In this document: piece by piece, positions 1 through 5,239 of the stretch
Position numbering within the stretch: the stretch's first letter is position 1
Layout of the letters: each line of letters opens with the position of its first letter
Assembly: GCA_938004235.1 (NCBI GenBank)
Contig: CALKWL010000248.1
Coordinates: 1-6,110, forward strand
Direction: 5' to 3'
Length of the DNA: 6,110 nt
Source of the DNA: an uncultured Gammaproteobacteria bacterium
GTDB lineage: Bacteria; Pseudomonadota; Gammaproteobacteria; Halothiobacillales; Halothiobacillaceae
Position numbers and translations under genes: made by a program
The notes under the pieces: generated by a model
Seen by the model: only the letters and a program-made list of their open reading frames with translations
The model's database searches: none
Told to the model about the DNA's origin: nothing

Positions 1-91
1 AGTGATCCCGAACGTCCTTCTGTTCGATGATGTTCACGATGGCCTGCTTTTCTGCGTCGGAGACGACGCGGTCATTATTGATTTTGGTCAT
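1..91 (-). CDS. Partial small phage protein, 5' end only, function unknown
   Basis: An open frame begins with ATG at 91 and runs off the left edge after 30 full codons with no stop. The visible peptide starts MTKINNDRVVSDAEKQAIVN and continues IIEQKDVRDH; it is hydrophilic, probably helical, and has no signal peptide or membrane segment in this part. A weak GGAA lies about 8 nt upstream of the ATG. The gene lies 60 bp downstream of the holin-like gene on the same strand, so it is likely the next gene of that operon. An upstream in-frame ATG is excluded because that reading hits TGA after five codons. I do not recognise the family. Confidence 0.55.
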   Translation of the reverse strand, partial: MTKINNDRVVSDAEKQAIVNIIEQKDVRDH

Positions 92-151
92 GAAGTGCGT
101 TCCATAAGTGTATTTACGAGCGAGCTGAGTGAGCGCAGTAGACAAGCCGAC

Positions 152-433
152 TCATGACTTGTTGATCCGCTCGCCAAGGATCGCCTCGAAAGACTTCGCC
201 GTGACATACAGTCCGCTAATACCGCCGAGCGTGATGTAAATCCAGTCGATCAGATTCGTCATTGCAGCAAGGTTTTCATCCGAAATGCCGCCGAACCCAA
301 CCGCAATGGGAAGACCGGCACTGATTAGGATCAGCGCGACCAGCGCAGTCCATGCCATGTAGCGGCGATTCTCTTCCTTCTCTTCAATCGTCTTGGCAAG
401 CTCTTGCTCAATCAGATTTCCCGTTTCGCTCAC
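152..433 (-). CDS. Holin-like small membrane protein (93 aa)
   Basis: The start is GTG at 433, chosen because GAGG lies 6 nt upstream on the minus strand. The protein has a charged N-terminus rich in Glu/Lys (residues 8-24, ending ENRRY). A first hydrophobic segment covers about residues 26-47 and a second about 61-78 (starting LIDWIYITLGG), followed by a short polar tail ending GERINKS. Two helices, under 100 residues and a charged N-terminal amphipathic stretch match the general plan of small phage holins and holin-associated membrane proteins. Its start overlaps the end of the upstream 63-aa gene by 26 bp, which suggests translational coupling. No endolysin is visible here, so the lysis role is inferred from topology and context. 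A superinfection-exclusion or other phage membrane protein is the main alternative. Confidence 0.7.
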   Translation of the reverse strand: MSETGNLIEQELAKTIEEKEENRRYMAWTALVALILISAGLPIAVGFGGISDENLAAMTNLIDWIYITLGGISGLYVTAKSFEAILGERINKS

Positions 434-599
434 TGTTCACCTCGATCTGAGCAATGTGGTGCAGGATGCGCTTTAGAGCGCGAACCTCACCCTCGTAAAA
501 GGTTTTCTCTAGAAGCCGATCTTCCCGACGATTCTCAAAATCACGACGAAACTCGGCTTCCTCCAAAAGCTCACACGCATACTCGTAAACGGTTCTCAC
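408..599 (-). CDS. Small charged helical protein, unknown function (63 aa)
   Basis: The start is GTG at 599, supported by GGAG 7 nt upstream. The product is rich in Glu, Arg and Lys with a regular helical pattern (for example CELLEEAEFRRDFENRREDR, residues 9-28) and no hydrophobic segment. It is likely a soluble, mostly alpha-helical or coiled-coil protein. It ends inside the start of the holin-like gene, overlapping it by 26 bp in another frame, which supports co-translation. A 95-codon plus-strand frame overlies the same bases but has no comparable ribosome-binding site or recognisable product. I do not recognise the family; an accessory protein for the neighbouring membrane protein is only a guess from position. 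Confidence 0.6.
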   Translation of the reverse strand: MRTVYEYACELLEEAEFRRDFENRREDRLLEKTFYEGEVRALKRILHHIAQIEVNSERNGKSD

Positions 600-632
600 G
601 TCCTTTCTCCGAATTGGATTCCCGATCCGGCG

Positions 633-641
633 AGTATATCA
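633..641 (-). promoter_or_regulatory. Possible extended -10 promoter for the small minus-strand operon
   Basis: The minus strand reads TGATATACT, an extended -10 form (TGn plus TATACT, five of six consensus bases), about 35 nt upstream of the GTG at 599. A -35 match 17 nt further up (CTGCAA) is only three of six. The box lies in the 104-bp gap between the 88-aa and 63-aa genes, where a promoter for the downstream small genes would be expected. It is a visual match only. Confidence 0.35.
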
Positions 642-703
642 CGCATGACTTACATTTGCAGACATTGAAGCACGGAACGGTTGGCTTGTAAACAGATATA
701 AGC

Positions 704-970
704 TCACTTTTTCGACTTTACCTCGACAAGAAATCCGATGGATGATTTGTCATAACCATCATCCATTTCGGGTTGACTCTGTGCACCGTACATGTCGAGC
801 GTTTCGAGCGAATGGCCAACCGCCTGCGGAGCTGCTGGAAGCAGGAGGATCGAGAAAATTCCAAGAAGAGCGAGCGGATTACTAGTGACAACTAATGTAG
901 TGATAATCGCAGCAGCGATTACCAGGATGAGGGAGATGGTGATGATCGTGTGAGAAGTCTGAAGGTTCAT
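704..970 (-). CDS. Small two-helix membrane protein (88 aa), unknown function
   Basis: The start is ATG at 970 with AGAGG 5 nt upstream. The N-terminal half is strongly hydrophobic: residues about 8-29 (IITISLILVIAAAIITTLVV region) form one membrane helix and about 32-50 (PLALLGIFSILLLPAAP) a second, joined by a tight turn at SNP. Residues 51-88 are polar, with an acidic patch (PEMDDGYDK) and a basic end (EVKSKK). A helical hairpin with a soluble C-terminal tail is compatible with a phage inner-membrane or lysis-related protein, but there is no diagnostic motif. It lies 57 bp downstream of the helicase gene on the same strand. A signal-anchored protein is the alternative, since the first hydrophobic stretch has almost no positive charge before it. 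Confidence 0.65.
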   Translation of the reverse strand: MNLQTSHTIITISLILVIAAAIITTLVVTSNPLALLGIFSILLLPAAPQAVGHSLETLDMYGAQSQPEMDDGYDKSSIGFLVEVKSKK

Positions 971-1001
971 AGTTGCCTCTGAGATGTTGAGCGTAATCTC
1001 A

Positions 1002-1007
1002 ATTATA
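1002..1007 (-). promoter_or_regulatory. Possible -10 box (TATAAT) upstream of the 88-aa gene
   Basis: The minus strand carries a perfect TATAAT in the 57-bp gap between the helicase stop and the 88-aa start. It would give a leader of roughly 25 nt containing the AGAGG ribosome-binding site. No acceptable -35 hexamer is found at 16-18 nt and there is no TG extension, so this is weak. A short inverted repeat (TTGAG at 987-991, CTCAA at 998-1002) lies next to it and could be an operator or chance. Confidence 0.22.
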
Positions 1008-1027
1008 CTATGGAACTATTTGGCCCT

Positions 1028-3688
1028 TTATAAGCCTAGCTTGTCGAAGTCGAAATCTACATTGCTCGGTAAGATGTTCTGAACAAACCCATCTGTTGAC
1101 TCCACGATCCCGCGACGTTGCGAGGAATGGTCAGTCAGGTACTTATTGCCCTTATCCAAGAAGTCAACGATTAGACAGACATTAGAGCCCTTCTTTGCAC
1201 GCAACCCGCGACCGATCCGCTGACGAAGCGCAACCTCTGCCTTTCCAGCGCCCCCGAGGATAACCATGCCGACCGCCGGAACATCCACGCCAACATCGAG
1301 GATGGTCGAACCGATCAGAACCTTTGTAGTACCGTTCTTCAGTCGGTTCAGCGCTGCCTGGCGAGTGGGCTGATCGCTCTTGCCGTTGATGAACTCGGTC
1401 GCCACGCCATGCTGTTTGAGCAATTCCTTGAGTTTCTTACCGTGCGCTTCGCGCTGGATCAGGATCATGACGGGTAGTGCGCGCTCTGACGCTCGTTTTG
1501 CTTCCCAGACGATATGACGATTGCGGAAGTCATTCTCGACTATCCCGAGCTTATACGCTGCGGGCCAGCGAGAGAACTTGGTGACACCAAGTGGCGCTGG
1601 GATATCGACGTACTTGAAGATGGGGCGGGCGAGAATACCCAGATCAATCAGCATCCGCTCTGTGACCTGAATCCCGATAGGGCCAGAACATGCCATCAGG
1701 CGCATGTTCGCCTCTTCGTCTTCCTTCATGAACGGGGTAGCGGTCAGCGCCAGGCGGTAGGCCGCGTTCTTACACTTCTGCAGGATATCGAAGTAGCTAT
1801 TGCCGCTGGATTCATGCGCCTCTTCCAAGATGACAAATTCAATCGTGGCAAGGAAGTCCAAGACCTGCTGCCGGCGCTTGTTGTGCTTGTTCACCTTAGC
1901 TGCGATACCCTTGCGAACACGCGTAATATACGCATCGAGAGCGGATTTGTCGTGACGAACAGCCTGATACCGCTTGGCGTCTTTCTTCAGATAACTAGTA
2001 ACCTCGCACTCGAAATCAAGCTTTTTCAGCCTGGCGGCCAGTGTCTGAACCATGCCGACATTGAACCCTCTCACGGTATTCCATTCTGAGTCTCCCATGA
2101 TGCCAACCTTGATGCCGAGATTCTCTTCAAAAGCCTCTTTCATCTGATACATCAAGACCGAGCGGGTAGTCAGGAACAGAGTAGGGCGCTTGATTCTGGC
2201 ATAGGACAGCCGAGCGATACGCGTATTATGGGTAACAGTGAAGTCGCCCAGTAGAAACAAGTGATCTCCGTCTATTTCAAATCCGTAATAGTCCCCCTCG
2301 CCAATGGATTCAACTGTCAGCCCGGTGACCAAATGATCTTTCTTTTGCTTTCTAGCTGTCGCCTTTCGCCTCTCAAGGCGAACAGGGATCTTATCAAGTT
2401 CGCCGCTGATGTGCATAGAAAAATATGTTCCAGTTATGCCAGTATTGGTGCATGTTTTCCGCTTTTCGCTCTTATATGCAGAAAACCCAAGAGATCTGGC
2501 GACAAATAAGAAGTCATCAAACAATCGCTCGCTCTTCAGTGTGAGCGCCATATTTTTGCCAGTGTAATGCCCGTCAGCATCAAGCATACCGGCTAGCAGA
2601 CCCATACGATCCTCGCGAGAAGCGGTTTTGTAAATGTGTGGGATGAACTTTTCAGAGGATCTATTGCAACCGGGTGAGTAATATCCCAGCTTTCTAAGTT
2701 CAGCCATCAGCGGGTTCTCTTTGCCGCCAGTCATTCCAAGACTTAGTGCGTAAGTTGAAGCCTTATTGTTTGATTTTTTCGATTCCGTGAGCTTCAGGCC
2801 CCAGGCGCTCGCCTGTTCACTCAGCATATTAACGATTGTCTGGTCTGCGGTCGTTACAGACACGCCGCCATTAATCGTTCCATCCCCAAGTATTACACCC
2901 AGCAGATACGGATCTATCGGCAAGCTGCGTCTTTCAAATTCAACACCGGTTCGCCAGCCTTTGTGAATATGTCGAAACGTCTTCGTTTCTGCCAAATAAT
3001 CCTTAACGTTGATGTTGACTATTTCCCCCTTTGGATATTTTGCGCCATCTCTGCGCCTTCCACGATAGCCACGCGAGGTCTTTTTGAGACTAAGAATGTG
3101 AGCGTCATTGACGATGTATGAGTCGCCTTTTGTTGGCGTTACTCTAAATAGCTCGCTTCTGCCAACGCTTGTTGACAAAACAACTCGCGGCCCGCCATCT
3201 GGACCCATTAGCGTGTCGCCGAGAGCGACATCTTGGACAGGTTTGATTGTGCCATCATGCATCATCACCGGAGTGTCCTTTCCGAGACACTTGCCACCGC
3301 CGGTAGCCACCTGGGCGATCATTTGCCCGTGCCGCAGTAGCGCATCCACGGTGTCCATCTGATAGCCATACCTCGGGTCGAATCCGAAACTGTCCACTAC
3401 AGGCCGCTCTGGGCCATTCGGTTTCGGCAACGGCTTCTTGACGACCTGAATCGTGATCCCTCTCCCCACCAAGAAGTTGTAAACGTAGTTCAGGAAGCCG
3501 GCAGGGAAGGTGTCGGTCTTGAAATCGTAGAACGTGCTACGCCCGTCCCATCGACCAGCCTTGAAAGCGTCAGAGTGTTCTGCGCCCGCAACGCGATACG
3601 TCAACAGCGTAGAAACTGCCAGTCGAGTGTCACGATCAGCATCCAAGAGCTTCGCAATCACTGGATTTGATGCAAGCCGTACATTCAT
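1028..3688 (-). CDS. UvsW-like SF2 DNA helicase precursor containing an intein (886 aa)
   Basis: This is a superfamily 2 ATP-dependent helicase. The N-terminal part (about 1-100, with AFKAGRWDGRSTFYDF at 41-56) resembles the small N-terminal domain of phage T4 UvsW-type helicases, which act on branched DNA in recombination-dependent replication. Motif I is split: ATGGGK at 128-133 rejoins TRIA at 489 after removal of the intein (134-488), restoring ATGGGKT. Motif II is LEEAH (621-625), motif III TATP (649-652), motif IV around MILIQ (741-745), motif V STILDVGVDVP (794-804) and motif VI QRIGRGLR (823-830). The mature extein product would be 531 residues. A basic insert of about 60 residues (about 553-612) lies between motifs Ia and II. 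ATG at 3688 is the first start in frame; the only purine-rich site, AGAGG, is rather far away (12 nt). The UvsW assignment rests on recognised motifs, so a related RecG- or RadD-type phage helicase is possible. Confidence 0.9.
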   Translation of the reverse strand: MNVRLASNPVIAKLLDADRDTRLAVSTLLTYRVAGAEHSDAFKAGRWDGRSTFYDFKTDTFPAGFLNYVYNFLVGRGITIQVVKKPLPKPNGPERPVVDSFGFDPRYGYQMDTVDALLRHGQMIAQVATGGGKCLGKDTPVMMHDGTIKPVQDVALGDTLMGPDGGPRVVLSTSVGRSELFRVTPTKGDSYIVNDAHILSLKKTSRGYRGRRRDGAKYPKGEIVNINVKDYLAETKTFRHIHKGWRTGVEFERRSLPIDPYLLGVILGDGTINGGVSVTTADQTIVNMLSEQASAWGLKLTESKKSNNKASTYALSLGMTGGKENPLMAELRKLGYYSPGCNRSSEKFIPHIYKTASREDRMGLLAGMLDADGHYTGKNMALTLKSERLFDDFLFVARSLGFSAYKSEKRKTCTNTGITGTYFSMHISGELDKIPVRLERRKATARKQKKDHLVTGLTVESIGEGDYYGFEIDGDHLFLLGDFTVTHNTRIARLSYARIKRPTLFLTTRSVLMYQMKEAFEENLGIKVGIMGDSEWNTVRGFNVGMVQTLAARLKKLDFECEVTSYLKKDAKRYQAVRHDKSALDAYITRVRKGIAAKVNKHNKRRQQVLDFLATIEFVILEEAHESSGNSYFDILQKCKNAAYRLALTATPFMKEDEEANMRLMACSGPIGIQVTERMLIDLGILARPIFKYVDIPAPLGVTKFSRWPAAYKLGIVENDFRNRHIVWEAKRASERALPVMILIQREAHGKKLKELLKQHGVATEFINGKSDQPTRQAALNRLKNGTTKVLIGSTILDVGVDVPAVGMVILGGAGKAEVALRQRIGRGLRAKKGSNVCLIVDFLDKGNKYLTDHSSQRRGIVESTDGFVQNILPSNVDFDFDKLGL
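2225..3289 (-). mobile_element. Intein with LAGLIDADG homing endonuclease, inserted in the helicase Walker A motif
   Basis: Residues 134-488 of the helicase precursor form a 355-residue intein. It begins with Cys134 (block A, CLGKDTPVMMHDG), has a block-B-like segment ending in His197 (YIVNDAHILSL), and ends with YGFEIDGDHLFLLGDF...THN (blocks F/G). His487 and Asn488 are the terminal catalytic pair, and Thr489 is the +1 extein nucleophile. Both endonuclease motifs are present, LLGVILGDG (262-270) and LAGMLDADG (365-373), each keeping its acidic residue (Asp269, Asp372). All splicing and nuclease residues I can check are intact, so the element looks active. Removal joins GGGK to TRIA and restores the ATP-binding loop. 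Its bases look less GC-rich than the flanking extein: about 45% against 58% in five sampled 60-base lines of each. Confidence 0.93.
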
Positions 3689-3737
3689 CAGGAATTAAAG
3701 CCTCTACTTGCCTCACGACAGCAAATGACCTTGTGTT

Positions 3738-3765
3738 TTGTCGCCATATGAGGTAAATATATAAG
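3738..3765 (+). promoter_or_regulatory. Possible sigma70-like promoter for the ParB operon
   Basis: TTGTCG (3738-3743) and TATAAG (3760-3765, five of six consensus bases) are separated by 16 nt on the plus strand and would give a leader of about 43 nt before the ATG at 3816. The -10 box merges with the left arm of the inverted repeat at 3763-3788, so a bound protein there would block it. Visual match only. Confidence 0.35.
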
Positions 3766-3778
3766 TCATTGGTAACTG

Positions 3779-3807
3779 ATTATCACTTACATTTAGCGGC
3801 AGAGCAA
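3779..3807 (-). promoter_or_regulatory. Possible sigma70-like promoter for the helicase gene
   Basis: On the minus strand TTGCTC (3807-3802) and GATAAT (3784-3779, five of six) are separated by 17 nt. Transcription would start near 3772, leaving a leader of about 85 nt before the helicase ATG. The spacer contains AAATGTAAGT, a 10-mer also found upstream of the small minus-strand operon at 648-657. It faces the predicted plus-strand promoter, so the two start regions overlap. Visual match only. Confidence 0.35.
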
Positions 3808-3815
3808 GCATCTTC

Positions 3816-4472
3816 ATGAAAAAACTCACAATTGATTACGTTGACCCGCGCAAACTGCGCCCGAATGACTGGAATACCAATCATGTCAGTCCAGAAAACG
3901 AGCGAAAGTTGGAGGCAAGCGTCGATCAATTTGGCGTTTTCAAGCCGATCATCGTTCGCGAGAAGGATGGTCACCTTGAAATCCTCGGAGGCCAGCACCG
4001 AGCACAGCTCGCAGCCAGGCGAGGAGAGCGAGAGGTTCCGATCATCAATCTGGGAAATATTAGTGACGTACGCGCCAAAGAGATTTCGCTCATCGACAAC
4101 GGTCGATATGGCAGCGACGACACTCTGGAGTTGGCGAAACTACTAGAGAGTCTCGGTGGAGAGAACTACAAGGATTTCCTCCCATACACCGACGAAGACT
4201 TCACCTCCATCTTCTCTTCCATCGATATCGACCTCGACAACCTGGGCGGCATCGACGATGACGAAGACTTACCCGAGCCGATCAATCCAACCGCGAAACC
4301 CGTGCAAACACATACGGTTATGCGGTTCAAGATACCCGTCGATGACGCACACAACATCACCGATGTCATTGAGCGGGTCATGAAACAGCAGGGCTACACG
4401 CAAGGCGATTCACTGACGAATGCCGGTGACGCCCTGGTTCACATTTTTCACAACACTGAGGGTTTGAAATGA
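3816..4472 (+). CDS. ParB/Srx-fold N-terminal domain protein 1 (218 aa)
   Basis: The N-terminal half (about 5-80) is a ParB/sulfiredoxin-like domain: YVDPRKLRPNDWNTN, then NERKLEASVDQFGVFKPIIV, and the loop ILGGQHRAQLAARRG (56-70) in the place of the ParB phosphate-binding GxxR motif. A following segment (88-135, with ISLIDNGRYGSDDTLELAKL) matches the helical region seen after the ParB domain in phage ParB proteins and ParB-methyltransferase fusions. An acidic linker (IDDDEDLPEP, 146-155) leads to a C-terminal module of about 50 residues (MRFKIPV...QGYTQGDSLTNAGDALVHIF). No HTH DNA-binding domain of the chromosome-partition ParB kind is evident. It is the first gene of a coupled operon; its last bases overlap the next start (ATGA). 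The ribosome-binding site before ATG 3816 is poor. Function could be DNA binding or nuclease, or an accessory role in DNA modification. Confidence 0.85.
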   Translation: MKKLTIDYVDPRKLRPNDWNTNHVSPENERKLEASVDQFGVFKPIIVREKDGHLEILGGQHRAQLAARRGEREVPIINLGNISDVRAKEISLIDNGRYGSDDTLELAKLLESLGGENYKDFLPYTDEDFTSIFSSIDIDLDNLGGIDDDEDLPEPINPTAKPVQTHTVMRFKIPVDDAHNITDVIERVMKQQGYTQGDSLTNAGDALVHIFHNTEGLK

Positions 4473-4618
4473 CCAAGTACCACACCAAGTTTCCTGATTG
4501 CCTAGACTGCGTTCACTATCACGAAGGCAACGATCACATCTGCGAAGAGTGCGAAGACGGCGAGTTCTTCGAAGAGTATACCGAAGAACTGGACTTCCAC
4601 GAGGCGTGTGAAGCATGA
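4469..4618 (+). CDS. Four-cysteine zinc-ribbon-like microprotein (49 aa)
   Basis: This short gene is well supported by context. It starts at ATG 4469, sharing ATGA with the stop of ParB protein 1, with GAGGG 6 nt upstream. It ends at TGA 4616-4618, sharing ATGA with the next gene. The protein begins MTKYHTKFPDCLDCVHYHEG. Cys11 and Cys14 (CLDC) pair with Cys25 and Cys28 (CEEC), spaced by 10 residues, which is a compact zinc-knuckle or zinc-ribbon layout. The rest is strongly acidic (CEDGEFFEEYTEELDFHEA), so it is more likely to bind protein than DNA. The position between two ParB-domain genes suggests it works with them. It has a fifth cysteine (47). Metal binding is inferred from the spacing only. 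Confidence 0.75.
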   Translation: MTKYHTKFPDCLDCVHYHEGNDHICEECEDGEFFEEYTEELDFHEACEA

Positions 4619-5232
4619 AGATTGAGCTTCGCGATATTAGTGACGTTTTGCCGTATGAGCAAAACGCCAAAATTCACACGCAAGACCAGGTTGCTAAAAT
4701 CGCCCACTCGATTCAGACCTATGGCTGGGATCAGCCAATCGTCATTGATGCGGATGGCGTGATCATCAAAGGGCACGGGCGTCGTCTTGCCGCAATCAAT
4801 CTGGGTTTAACGGAGGTTCCGGTATTAGTCAGAGATGACTTATCGCCCGAGCAGGTAAGAGCGGCGCGAATCGCGGATAACAACGTCGCGCTGGGCACCT
4901 TCGATCAGGAGATCATGAAGGACGAGATCAAGGCGCTGATCGCACTGAATGCAGACATCACCTCGCTGGATCTGGGGGCTTCTGACGACGAAATTCTTCA
5001 ATACCTGGACCCAGGTGACCCTGACATCGATGGTCTGCTGGAAGGAGCTGATATCGCCCCTGACGACGATGACGAAGATGACCCGCTGGACAATCCGCGC
5101 CCGGAACCCAAGGAAGCGAACTACACGCCGGCATATCACGTTGTCGTGGAATGCGCGGATGAGGCAGATCAGGAAAAGGTCTACAACCTGCTGAGCGGAC
5201 AGGGCTACAAGGTCAAAGTCCAGAGCATGTGA
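4615..5232 (+). CDS. ParB/Srx-fold N-terminal domain protein 2 (205 aa)
   Basis: Residues about 3-75 form a ParB-like domain: LPYEQNAKIHTQDQVAKIAH, then SIQTYGWDQPIVIDADGVII and the loop KGHGRRLAAINLG (52-64), the canonical ParB/Srx phosphate-binding motif with Arg-Arg. Residues 78-130 (SPEQVRAARIADNNVALGTF, then DQEIMKDEIKAL and DDEILQYL) match the helical region typical of phage ParB proteins and of ParB domains fused to DNA adenine methylases. A very acidic linker (DDDDEDD, 150-156) precedes a short beta-alpha-beta-like tail (YHVVVECADEADQEKVYNLL, ending GYKVKVQSM) that I recognise as common in phage proteins of this family. It overlaps the Cys microprotein by ATGA; GAGG lies 10 nt upstream of the start. 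It is a diverged paralogue of the first ParB protein and probably acts on or marks DNA with its neighbours. Confidence 0.88.
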   Translation: MKIELRDISDVLPYEQNAKIHTQDQVAKIAHSIQTYGWDQPIVIDADGVIIKGHGRRLAAINLGLTEVPVLVRDDLSPEQVRAARIADNNVALGTFDQEIMKDEIKALIALNADITSLDLGASDDEILQYLDPGDPDIDGLLEGADIAPDDDDEDDPLDNPRPEPKEANYTPAYHVVVECADEADQEKVYNLLSGQGYKVKVQSM

Positions 5233-5239
5233 GGTACCA

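Larger units (their letters stand above)
3689..3815. other. Divergent intergenic region between the helicase gene and the ParB operon
   Basis: No open frame of note lies here. The AT-rich centre (about 3755-3795) holds promoter-like boxes on both strands, and a 26-bp imperfect inverted repeat at 3763-3788 has arms AAGTCAT and ATCACTT separated by 12 nt. This is the only stretch separating the two oppositely transcribed gene blocks, so both blocks must start from it or from upstream promoters reading through. I see no hairpin followed by a T-run and no RNA gene. Confidence 0.7.

Noticed and set aside
404..691. 95-codon plus-strand open frame
   Set aside because: It overlies the minus-strand 63-aa gene, which has a good GGAG site and a coupled overlap with the holin-like gene; the plus frame has a low-complexity, Arg/His-rich product with no support.
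987..1002. Inverted repeat TTGAG/CTCAA as a terminator after the helicase gene
   Set aside because: The stem is only 5 bp, AT/GC mixed, and no T-run follows on the minus strand.
1514..2089. 191-codon plus-strand open frame
   Set aside because: It lies opposite the helicase C-terminal domains, which carry clear motifs II-V; its translation has no recognisable domain and looks like a shadow frame.
3287..3292. Helicase gene as a fusion of two unrelated genes or a broken gene
   Set aside because: The interruption is an in-frame intein with intact splice residues at both ends, and removing it restores ATGGGKT exactly.
3816..5232. Plasmid-type ParABS partition system
   Set aside because: No ParA ATPase is adjacent, neither protein shows the central HTH domain of partition ParB, and no parS-like 16-bp palindrome was seen.
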